Shown in pieces: positions 37,905-46,208 of a stretch of 64,000 nucleotides of DNA. The notes under the pieces were generated by a model. That model saw only the letters and a program-made list of their open reading frames with translations, searched no databases and was not told where the DNA came from. A program made the position numbers and the translations under genes. Position 1 is the first letter of the stretch; every line of letters begins with the position of its first letter. Source of the stretch: Asaia prunellae JCM 25354 (GTDB lineage: Bacteria > Pseudomonadota > Alphaproteobacteria > Acetobacterales > Acetobacteraceae); assembly GCF_000613885.1 (NCBI RefSeq), contig NZ_BAJV01000007.1, positions 1-64,000 on the forward strand, in the 5' to 3' direction.

Positions 37905-39215
37905 ATGAAGACGTTCTTGTCGAAACTGGACTCAATAAACTATTATACAGCAACCAGAAAATACAGCCTATCATTTCCACGGCTTACTGACGATATAGAA
38001 GCTGACGTCGTTATTATCGGGGGAGGGTTTTCTGGCATCAATACAGCTCTCGAATTGGCAGAAAAAGGCATCACGAATACTGTTATACTTGAAGGAAGAC
38101 ATCTAGGTTATGGTGGGACAGGCCGTAATGGTGGTCAGGTAATGGCAGGGATAGGTCATGATATAGAAGCCGTAAGGAAGCATGTTGGAACAGAAGGCAT
38201 TAAGACACTCTTCAGCATTGCAAATCTTGGAGCAGGAATCATAAAAGATAGAATTGACAGATATGGTATTGATGCTGATTTCCGTAATGGTTACGGGTAT
38301 CTTGCTTTTAATAATCGTCAGAAAAATACGTTACGAACGTGGTTGGATGAGTTCCGGAGAATTGCTCCCGAAGAAGAGATCGAACTACTTACAGGAAGAA
38401 ATGTAGAGACAGTTGTAGGCTCCCGTGCTTATAGCGCAGCATTGAAACATATGGGGGGAGGTCAGGTTCACTCCCTGAATCTGCTTCTTGGGGAAGCCAT
38501 GGCGCTGTCTAGTCATGGTGCAAAAATCTTTGAAAACAGTCCTGTCATCTCCGTTGAGTATAACAATCGTATACTTGTACGAACTAATTCAGGCAGCGTG
38601 AAGGCGACAAAGCTGTTATGGGCTTGTGACAGCTTCCTCAACAATCTCGAGCCAAAAATTTCGAAAAAGACAATCAATACATACTCTTTCCAAGTAGCGA
38701 GTGAACCCTTGTCGGATGCTCTGGTTGAACGGATAAGCCCAATTCGAGGTGCATACAGTGACATTCGTCCAGTAATCGATTACTACCGCATTACAAATGA
38801 GAACCGCCTCCTGTTTGGATCTGCGACAGAGTATATCGAATATGCGCCAAGAGATTTCCGGCAATGGAACTTTGGCAGAATACTCAAGATTTTCCCCTAT
38901 CTCGCGAACATAAAGCTGGAATTCGCCTGGGGAGGGCCAATGGCTTGTTCGGCTAATCTTTTCCCGCAGATTGGTACTTTACCTGGCCAGCCGAACGCCT
39001 TCTTTGTTCAGGGTTATTCAGGGTTCGGAGTTACGCCAAGTCATATTGTTTGCAAGGTTCTTGCAGAAGGTATGAGCGAAGGTTCCGCGCGTTACGATTT
39101 GATGAGCGCAATCCCTCATCGAGAGATTATAGGAAGAGACTATTTCCGCCCCACTGTGATGACTGCTGCAAAGACATGGCATCAAATATGCGGCCATTTT
39201 AATGGTAGGCGCTGA
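37905..39215 (+). CDS. FAD-dependent amine oxidoreductase (PuuB-like)
   Basis: A 436-residue DAO-fold flavoenzyme. The dinucleotide loop VVIIGGGFSGINTALELAEK begins at about residue 35 and is followed by the acidic residue of the second strand and the GYGGTGRNGGQVMAG substrate-side loop typical of gamma-glutamylputrescine oxidases. The C-terminal FAD contact is FFVQGYSGFGVTPSH near 400. The expected reaction is oxidative deamination of an amine or amino acid with hydrogen peroxide release. It leads a three-gene operon with an APC permease and a cupin and is clearly AT-richer than the housekeeping genes, suggesting transfer. Confidence 0.88.
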   Translation: MKTFLSKLDSINYYTATRKYSLSFPRLTDDIEADVVIIGGGFSGINTALELAEKGITNTVILEGRHLGYGGTGRNGGQVMAGIGHDIEAVRKHVGTEGIKTLFSIANLGAGIIKDRIDRYGIDADFRNGYGYLAFNNRQKNTLRTWLDEFRRIAPEEEIELLTGRNVETVVGSRAYSAALKHMGGGQVHSLNLLLGEAMALSSHGAKIFENSPVISVEYNNRILVRTNSGSVKATKLLWACDSFLNNLEPKISKKTINTYSFQVASEPLSDALVERISPIRGAYSDIRPVIDYYRITNENRLLFGSATEYIEYAPRDFRQWNFGRILKIFPYLANIKLEFAWGGPMACSANLFPQIGTLPGQPNAFFVQGYSGFGVTPSHIVCKVLAEGMSEGSARYDLMSAIPHREIIGRDYFRPTVMTAAKTWHQICGHFNGRR

Positions 39216-39287
39216 GAGCTACATAAGTATATTTTCCTTTCTTTATTACTATATATGAATTTGATTAAGAAATTAAGGAAATAGATC

Positions 39288-40724
39288 GTGGATTTCAGAA
39301 ACCCAACTGATAATAAAATTAATGGGCTGAGACAAGGTACGCTCGGAGTCTGGTTCATTATCTTTTTTGTTGTATCGGCAGCTGGACCGCTCACAGTTAT
39401 CGCCGGAGGATTACCGATGGGTATGATGCTTGGTAATGGTGCCGGCTTACCGTTTATGTTGATCCTTGTTATCATAGTATTACTGCTATTTTCGGTAGGG
39501 TATACTTCAATGTCACGTCATGTGACCAATGCAGGCGGTTTCTATGCCTTGATATCGCGAGGACTCGGCTTTCGGATGGGAGGAATAGCAGCCTCATTGG
39601 CAATCTTGGGTTATAACGCCATGCAAATAGGTCTTTACGGTTTGCATGGTGTGGCTAGTGCGGCATTATTGAGATCACTCACTGGAATAAGCAGTCCATG
39701 GTGGGTCTGGGCTTATGCATCAATAATAACTATCGGTTTCTTGGGATATCGTCGCGTTGATCTTTCTGCCAGATTATTGATGACGCTTGTAGCTTGCGAA
39801 TACCTAGTCGTCCTGATATTTGATTTTCTTATCGTTCATGCAGGAGGGAATAGTGGACTCTCGATGGTCCCGTTTACATTCTCGGCCTTACTTGGCGGTG
39901 CACCCGCTATCGCGGTACTTTTCTGCTTCGCTGCCTTCGTTGGGTTTGAAGCCACAACCATTTATAGCGAAGAAGCCAAAAATCCAGCCAAGACCATACC
40001 GATTGCAACTTATGTATCCATTCTGCTAATTGGAGGGTTCTATACATTTTCGGCATGGTGTCTGGTTGTTGGCGCAGGGTATAATAACCTTGCTTCAACG
40101 ATAATTAGTCTATCTGATCCCACGGATTTTACATTTATACTAGCTAATCAATACGGCAGTCCCTGGCTATCGATAGCCATGCGTATCATGCTTGTAACTA
40201 GTGTATATGCAGCGCTTCTGGCATTCCACAATTCTATTGCCCGTTATTTTTTCTCGACCGGCCGCGAAGGTTTTTTACCACGAAAACTGGGTGAGGCACA
40301 TCTATATTATCAGAGTCCGCACACAGGGTCTCTTCTTCAAAGTCTAATTGCAATTACTGTATTAACGTGCTTTGTATTGTGTAGAGCTGATCCAATTAAC
40401 ACAGTATTTTCATGGCTTACGAATCTTGCTACGCTTTGTATTATCTGCTTGATGACTCTATGTTCATTATCAATTACGCGATTTTTTTACTATAATAAAA
40501 ATAATGGTATAAATAATTCAATCATACTTTTTTCTTCCATACTATCTGGTATTGTTTTTCTAATAATATTTATTCTTTCCGTTGATAAATTCCATGTTCT
40601 GACAGGGCAGTCAGGTCAGATAGCATGGACACTCCTGTCACTTCTACCGCTAGCCGTACTTGCGGGATTATTGCGAGCAAATTATCTTATAAGTTATTCA
40701 CTAAATATTGATAATACCTTATGA
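39288..40724 (+). CDS. APC superfamily amino acid/polyamine permease
   Basis: A 478-residue inner-membrane transporter with 12 predicted helices. The GTG start at 39288 is supported by AAGGA eight bases upstream. The glycine-rich break of helix 1 (VVSAAGPLTVIAGGLP) and the helix 6 segment FCFAAFVGFEATTIYSEEAKNP are diagnostic for the family. With the FAD oxidase upstream and the AraC regulator divergent, it probably imports the amine or amino acid that the oxidase uses. Confidence 0.9.
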   Translation: MDFRNPTDNKINGLRQGTLGVWFIIFFVVSAAGPLTVIAGGLPMGMMLGNGAGLPFMLILVIIVLLLFSVGYTSMSRHVTNAGGFYALISRGLGFRMGGIAASLAILGYNAMQIGLYGLHGVASAALLRSLTGISSPWWVWAYASIITIGFLGYRRVDLSARLLMTLVACEYLVVLIFDFLIVHAGGNSGLSMVPFTFSALLGGAPAIAVLFCFAAFVGFEATTIYSEEAKNPAKTIPIATYVSILLIGGFYTFSAWCLVVGAGYNNLASTIISLSDPTDFTFILANQYGSPWLSIAMRIMLVTSVYAALLAFHNSIARYFFSTGREGFLPRKLGEAHLYYQSPHTGSLLQSLIAITVLTCFVLCRADPINTVFSWLTNLATLCIICLMTLCSLSITRFFYYNKNNGINNSIILFSSILSGIVFLIIFILSVDKFHVLTGQSGQIAWTLLSLLPLAVLAGLLRANYLISYSLNIDNTL

Positions 40725-40769
40725 AATATAAATGGTATAAACAAATATATTTAATTATATACTTTACAT

Positions 40770-40796
40770 ATGGGAAAATTAAATTGTTATTCCCAT
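40770..40796 (+). terminator. Weak hairpin between permease and cupin genes
   Basis: ATGGGAA (40770-40776) and TTCCCAT (40790-40796), with a 13-base AT-rich loop, then CTTTTC. It may reduce read-through from the permease into the cupin gene or stabilise the upstream message. Confidence 0.35.
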
Positions 40797-40872
40797 CTTT
40801 TCAATAAGACTTTGCGATTATATCAGACGCCGTGCACTTTAAATGTTTCTTTGCTTAAAAAAGGAGAAAGTA

Positions 40873-41238
40873 ATGACTATTACAAAAATAGAGATTAATA
40901 AATCCATTTCGGATCTGGATGCTTGGGGTAGGTTCTCAGACCTTGGAGCAGAAATTCTTGAAGGCGATGTACTAGCGTATGGTAAAATGACTTACGGTGC
41001 ACCGACGGATCCAATCAATGCCGCTTATTTCGGAACGACCAAGGGAAAATTTCGCCTTGTTTATCCGTTCAGTGAACAGGCGACTCTCATTAGAGGCGAA
41101 ATCATTTTGACGGATGAAACGACCGGACAGAGTAAGCATTATAAACCTGGCGACAGTTGGTTTGTAACGAAAGGAACGCCGACGCTCTGGGAGATAATTA
41201 CTGAAAATTTTACGAAGCATTATTTGGCTTTCGCGTAA
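40873..41238 (+). CDS. Cupin domain protein (DUF861/Cupin_3)
   Basis: A 121-residue small beta-barrel protein beginning MTITKIEI; AAGGAG lies seven bases before the start. The cupin core is visible as FRLVYPFSEQATLIRGEIILTD split around residues 57-78, then YKPGDSWFVTKGTPTLWEI. Single-domain members are recurrent companions of amine and amino-acid FAD oxidases with APC permeases, where they may handle an unstable intermediate or act as regulators; the exact role is unknown. Confidence 0.85.
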   Translation: MTITKIEINKSISDLDAWGRFSDLGAEILEGDVLAYGKMTYGAPTDPINAAYFGTTKGKFRLVYPFSEQATLIRGEIILTDETTGQSKHYKPGDSWFVTKGTPTLWEIITENFTKHYLAFA

Positions 41239-41479
41239 TGTTACACTCATAGAGCGAGCGGCCTTGGCTGTATTTTCATCTATAGTCAGGGCCGTCACTG
41301 TATCCTCTGGAAGCAGAATTTGATGTACGAGAACCATCAAAACAAGTTATCTGGAATATATATATCGAATTATCATCATTGATCTTGTGTTCTATGATGT
41401 AACACTTATATAAAACTCTAACATAAATAATAGCAAGCTCGTTTATGAGATATAATTTACTTTAATCGATATGATACCT

Positions 41480-42090
41480 ATGATGATTAACGCGGAATTC
41501 TGTCCCTGCTCGTTCGCTAGGCCAAGCCGGGTGTGTGAAAGACACGCTGCGGGGAGGTGAAGAACCGGTATCCAGCCTTGGACATAGTCTTTCCTTACGG
41601 CAGGAACATAAGGGCCCATCACAAGGCGGTAGAAGCCGCCGAAAAGGAGATTCCAGAAGAACCCTGAGCAACTGTCAACCAGCTGGGCATTCGTGCGGAG
41701 GCCTTGGTGGCAAGATATGCTTAGCGGTCGACGTGTGCGGGAAAGCCCTTTTATTCATCCTGACACCGGTGCAGGCGCATGAACTGCTGTCTGCTCTTTC
41801 AGTCTTGAACACATTGCCGACTGTGCCGCGCTATATCATCTATGACCTGAAATACGCTTCAACCGGTTTCGTTAGGATTTGTGAAGCAGATTTTCGCGGC
41901 CGGTCATTCCAGCCAAAAAGAATGAGCCGTCCCGTTCGGGCCTCAAATAAGCTTATCGACACAGCCACCAGGTCGCAAATCATCGGACTTGACTCAGGGA
42001 ACGGAGAGCCTTTGGTACCCGATACGAGGAACCCGTCGCTTCCTTCTTCTTTATACTCTGCACCGTTGTCAGCGCAGATTACATCGTGAC
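41480..42090 (+). mobile_element. Decayed IS5-type transposase relic, plus strand
   Basis: The open frame 41535-42089 contains the DDE-transposase core in recognisable order: GGLGGKICLAVDVCGKALLF, LTPVQAHELLSAL, then YIIYDLKYASTGFVRICEA. These correspond to the RGGxxTKIHLxVD, LTPGQxHD and ADKGYDS blocks of the family, but catalytic residues are altered and the N terminus is shuffled, so it is inactive. The flanks (41239-41479 and 42091-42374) are AT-rich and hold nothing else recognised. Confidence 0.65.
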
Positions 42091-42374
42091 CTGACAGGCA
42101 CTAAATCTCAAAGATTTCAATCAAGACAACCAGTAGGATAAAGCGTTGTCCGTTTGGTCTGATCAAACATTAAAATAATATTACTGATCGTTAAGAAGAT
42201 ATTATATCCGCTGATAACTTCACTGGGCTTCCAGTCAATCGAGATTTTGTGTTAGTCTGAAGGGGTAGAGTGATGAACTGGACTGTCTGTGAGCTCCACT
42301 CCCCAAATCTGGCCGCCGAAGCTCTCAGTCTGGCAACTTAGAACAGTAGCCCTCACCAAGAAAGGAGCCGCCAA

Positions 42375-44636
42375 GTGTCAGCTGGGACGAGCAATAGTAA
42401 CTCTACAACAACTGGTGCGACTCTCTATGTAAGAGCCGCTGTGGCTCGCGCCACATCCGGAGCCACCGTGTACGAGTCATCCGTACGTGTTAGTTCGATG
42501 ACAAATGGTGGATCACTGTCAGGGTCCTCTTGGATCGATAGTGGCGGCACTTTTCATGTGAAGGAATACTACTACCAGCTTGGTGGAGCTAATCTGTCAG
42601 GCGCAACGGCAGCCGGATTTGGTGCTTTCATTGCTGAGGGTGCGGGCGTAGGCCGAAACCTCGTTGCTACAGCCAGCGGTGCCTTGATCGCACGGGGAGG
42701 AACGCTTAGCGGCGCCACTGCCACCCAGTCCGATGCTGCTGTGTTCGCCTTGATGGGCGGAACTGTCAACGGCTATCAGATCAATTCTGGTGGCCAAATT
42801 TATGCAGGTAATGTTTCAGGAACTTCGGCGGGCGCAATATTAACCGCGAAAGGGTTTACTGATCTCAGTGGTCCCGGCGCTACCTCCGGCGGGACAATAC
42901 GATCCGGGGGTACCGGATACGTGCTTGGCGGCGGAACTGACAGAAACTCCATAATCGAGGGTCAGCAATCGGTTTCCTCTGGTGGTACTACCATAGGCAA
43001 TACGGTCAGCGCCGGAGGCGTTCAGAACGTTTATATAGGCGGATCGGTTGTCAGCACGACAGTCGGCCACGGGGGCACTCTGGTGGCTAATTCCGGGGCA
43101 ACAATATCAGCGCCGGTCATTTCGAACGGGCAGGTTTTCCTGAAGCAGGGTGCTGCACAGTTTGGAGGAATAGTTCTCATACAGGGCCAACTGACCGTTT
43201 CAAGTGGCGCGACCGTGTCTGGCGCCACTGTCGGCTCGGGCGGCACGGAAACTGTTTTGTCTGGCGGTATAAATTCAGGAGGAAGCGTTCTGCTTGGTGG
43301 TGCGGAAATTGTCTCTTCCGGAGGGTCGGCAGACAATCTCAGTGTTGGGTCGGGCGGTTCGCTTGTTCTGCAAGCTGGCGCGCTGTTGACAAGGACCAAC
43401 CTTACTTCCGGAGCTGTTATCGATATCGACTGGATGCAGTATGTGTCCGGCGGAACCGTCCATTTGAACAGCAATACGATCACTGTAGTGCAGGGCAAAG
43501 ATACGTGGTCAACCACATTCAATGGATCATTTAATAGTACTGATTACTTTATCCTGTCCAAAGATGCCGATGGCAGCACAATACTGACGTTTATCTGCTA
43601 CCTCGCTGGTACAATGATACGCACGGCTACTGGCGAAAAGACCGTTGAGGACTTCAGGGTGGGAGACGAGGTTGTAACCTACGAAGGCGGACGGGAAGTC
43701 ATCAAAACGGTTACCTGGGTGGGTAAAAAAACAGCCCAGATCAGGAAAGATCTTCCTCCCGACCGCGCAGGCTATCCGGTTTGCATCACAGCAGATGCAA
43801 TCGCACCGGGTATTCCAAACAAAGACCTCTTTGTGACGCCTGAGCATTGCATGTATTTTGAAGGAAAATTTATTCCCGCACGCATGTTGGTAAATAACAG
43901 AACAATATATTATGTCATGAATGAAAGTACTTATACGTATTATCACATCGAAACAGCGTCACACTCTGTTCTGTGGGCAAACGGGGCGTTGAGCGAGAGC
44001 TATCTCAATACAGGCAACCGCAAGGAATTTACTCAAAACGGCAATGTTGTTCGTTTCACAGGTGATACAGCATTGAGCTGGAGCGAAGACGCTGCGGTAC
44101 CTCTCTCGACTGAGCGCGCCGATGTCGAACCACTATATAAACGATTGCTCGAAAGAGCAGCATCAATGGGTGTGGCTCCGCGTGAAGCAACCAGCGATCA
44201 GACGGAAGACATGGATCTTCATCTCGTGACCCCGGCCGGACAGCGCATTGACATTACACGCGTCACGGAAAGCGGCCGTTTTGTATTCATGATACCGGCT
44301 GACATAACCGAGGTACGTATCATCTCCCGTGCCTCACGGCCCTGTGATGTCGAGGGGGCCTTTGTCAATGATCGACGTCATCTCGGGGTATTGGTGTCAA
44401 ACCTTGAACTCTGGACGCATTTCGGTTGCGTTGATCTAAAGATGCTCCTGTCGCAGGAAGGGCTTTCAGGATGGAATAATGTGAAAGATGGCAATATGCG
44501 TTGGACCAGCGGAAACGCGCTCGTGAGATTTCCGAAAACTGACACCCAGGAGCCATCAATTCTCTCGTTTGAGGTCAAGGCGGGGGGACCTTACATCCTT
44601 CAGGAGGCCGCAAAGCGGGCGTCGTCAGTCAATTGA
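42375..44636 (+). CDS. Large AIDA-repeat passenger fused to a Hint_2 domain
   Basis: A 753-residue protein. The GTG start is supported by AAAGGAG seven bases upstream. Residues 1-400 are Gly/Ser/Thr-rich with repeating S-G-G-T/S turns about every 17-20 residues, as in AIDA-type autotransporter passengers (for example VSSGGTTIGNTVSAGG). A Hint domain starts at C408 (CYLAGTMIRT), with block B TPEHC (H491) and an end near YYHIETASHSVLWANG. The C-terminal 190 residues match those of the first Hint protein (FVNDRRHLGVLVSN, MRWTSGNA). It has neither a classical signal peptide nor a beta-barrel, so export must be unconventional. It probably cleaves at Cys408, releasing the repeat domain. A terminator follows, then the PKS operon. 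Confidence 0.85.
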   Translation: MSAGTSNSNSTTTGATLYVRAAVARATSGATVYESSVRVSSMTNGGSLSGSSWIDSGGTFHVKEYYYQLGGANLSGATAAGFGAFIAEGAGVGRNLVATASGALIARGGTLSGATATQSDAAVFALMGGTVNGYQINSGGQIYAGNVSGTSAGAILTAKGFTDLSGPGATSGGTIRSGGTGYVLGGGTDRNSIIEGQQSVSSGGTTIGNTVSAGGVQNVYIGGSVVSTTVGHGGTLVANSGATISAPVISNGQVFLKQGAAQFGGIVLIQGQLTVSSGATVSGATVGSGGTETVLSGGINSGGSVLLGGAEIVSSGGSADNLSVGSGGSLVLQAGALLTRTNLTSGAVIDIDWMQYVSGGTVHLNSNTITVVQGKDTWSTTFNGSFNSTDYFILSKDADGSTILTFICYLAGTMIRTATGEKTVEDFRVGDEVVTYEGGREVIKTVTWVGKKTAQIRKDLPPDRAGYPVCITADAIAPGIPNKDLFVTPEHCMYFEGKFIPARMLVNNRTIYYVMNESTYTYYHIETASHSVLWANGALSESYLNTGNRKEFTQNGNVVRFTGDTALSWSEDAAVPLSTERADVEPLYKRLLERAASMGVAPREATSDQTEDMDLHLVTPAGQRIDITRVTESGRFVFMIPADITEVRIISRASRPCDVEGAFVNDRRHLGVLVSNLELWTHFGCVDLKMLLSQEGLSGWNNVKDGNMRWTSGNALVRFPKTDTQEPSILSFEVKAGGPYILQEAAKRASSVN

Positions 44637-44642
44637 TACAGT

Positions 44643-44671
44643 GCGCCCAGCCATAAGCTCTGGCTGGGCGC
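44643..44671 (+). terminator. Hairpin between the Hint gene and the PKS operon
   Basis: GCGCCCAGCCA (44643-44653) pairs perfectly with TGGCTGGGCGC (44661-44671) across a 7-base loop, six bases after the Hint stop. It implies that the Hint gene and the PKS genes are mostly separate transcripts. Confidence 0.75.
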
Positions 44672-44714
44672 CGATTGATTTCCCCAAAAGGCTACATACA
44701 AAGGCGTTGCCTAG

Positions 44715-46163
44715 ATGTTTGGTCGCTTTGCATTTCGCGATACTGGCAGATCACTAGACAAGACAGCAGTGAGCTCAGTTGGATACGAAGTCACGTATCG
44801 TCAGCTGGAGAGAGATGTTAATGGTGTCGTATGCGTACTTCGCGTATTGTGTGAGCTATCTCCGAGCGTCGTTGCTATCAACTATACCGAAAAGTATGTG
44901 CATCTCGTATTCATTCTGGCACTCGCACAGCTTGGTATACCGTCGGCATCATTGACAAATAATGAGGGTAGAAAGCTTCGGTTAGAACTTGATCTTATTC
45001 GACCTGATATCATCCTGAGCGATCGCAACATATCGTCCGTTACGATCCGTCAGCTTGTGTTGGATATAAACTGGTTCGAGAACGCGCGGCGTCAGGATAA
45101 TACTGCCCAAAGGCCAGTGATCGTGCATCCGGATCAAATTGTGCGTGTTGCTGTAACAGACGGGACGGACAACCAACTGAGACGTCTCGATTTGACATCT
45201 TCATACATCGAGATGTCGGCGTACCACGTATTCTTCGGTGGCGTCTTTGATCGGGACCTCGATATAGCCAATCTGCGCGTCATTCCTGTATTGTCGCTCT
45301 CCACAGCAACAGGATTTCTGACTGTGATTTCCTGCCTTCTGGCCAGGCTTCACGTCCAGATACTGGAAGCAAACCAGCTGGGCATCGCATTCAGCCAAAA
45401 GAAACCTACCGCAGCATTGATTTCTCCCCGACACGCCGAAGCAATTATATCCCAGTTGCCACCGGGAATGGCTCCACTGCAAAATCTCTATCTGACAGTT
45501 GTGGGAGGGAAACTTCCCACTGCATTGAGAGAGCTGATACAGCAGACACTGACACCGAATGTGGAAGTCGTTTATGGTACCGATGAGTGTGGCGCTATTG
45601 CTTCGCTTTCACGTGACGATTTGCCAGACACGGCGGTGGGCAGGGTTCTGCCCTGGGTAGGGCTCGACCTCGTAAGTCATGAGGGTAAACCGGTCACCGC
45701 TGAGACTCCTGGTGAGATCAGGGTGTGTGGGACGGGAGTTGTTCACAGACACGGGAGTATGCCTGACAGCTGCGATAAGCAGTTCAGGGATGGATGGTTC
45801 CATACTGGAGATCTAGGATATCTTGATACGCAGGGTATCCTCCACCTGACTGGTCGCGTCGACGATCTGGTAAGTCTGGGTGGCGACAAATTCAATTTTG
45901 CTGAGATTGATATTCATATCCATGCCTGTGAGGGCGTGAGCGAGTGTGCGATGTTTATCGTACCCGATGCGTTGGGATTAGCCTGTCCTTATGTAGCTCT
46001 TGTAACGGAGGCGAATTTCTCCCTCGATCATTTATCTTCATGGATACGGGGCGCCTTTCCGACAATGCCCCCAGTAACCGTTATCTGGGTGGACAGTATT
46101 CCCCGGACAGGAAACGGACAGCCTGATCGTTTACTGCTTTCGCAGCTTCTTAAACTCTCGTGA
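44715..46163 (+). CDS. AMP-ligase (ANL) superfamily protein with degenerate ATP motifs
   Basis: A 482-residue protein with the ANL fold: an A5-like YGTDECGA near 280, A7 GWFHTGDLGYLD near 361-372, and A8 GRVDDLVSLGGDKFNFAEID near 380-400. The A3 phosphate loop, normally TSGTTGxPK, reads TDGTDNQLR at 148-156. The A10 catalytic lysine is Gln469 (GNGQPDR). Both changes argue against normal adenylation, so it may be a pseudo-enzyme that binds acyl or carrier protein, or perform only the second half-reaction. It is the first gene of the PKS unit, 45 bases before the PKS start. Confidence 0.8.
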   Translation: MFGRFAFRDTGRSLDKTAVSSVGYEVTYRQLERDVNGVVCVLRVLCELSPSVVAINYTEKYVHLVFILALAQLGIPSASLTNNEGRKLRLELDLIRPDIILSDRNISSVTIRQLVLDINWFENARRQDNTAQRPVIVHPDQIVRVAVTDGTDNQLRRLDLTSSYIEMSAYHVFFGGVFDRDLDIANLRVIPVLSLSTATGFLTVISCLLARLHVQILEANQLGIAFSQKKPTAALISPRHAEAIISQLPPGMAPLQNLYLTVVGGKLPTALRELIQQTLTPNVEVVYGTDECGAIASLSRDDLPDTAVGRVLPWVGLDLVSHEGKPVTAETPGEIRVCGTGVVHRHGSMPDSCDKQFRDGWFHTGDLGYLDTQGILHLTGRVDDLVSLGGDKFNFAEIDIHIHACEGVSECAMFIVPDALGLACPYVALVTEANFSLDHLSSWIRGAFPTMPPVTVIWVDSIPRTGNGQPDRLLLSQLLKLS

Positions 46164-46208
46164 TCGAGACCACATGTAGATCCAACAAAAAAGGGAAATT
46201 CACACCAT

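Noticed and set aside
42375-43590. The Gly/Ser repeats as a tandem DNA repeat or CRISPR-like array
   Set aside because: The periodicity exists at protein level only; the nucleotide units vary and have no constant repeat with spacers.
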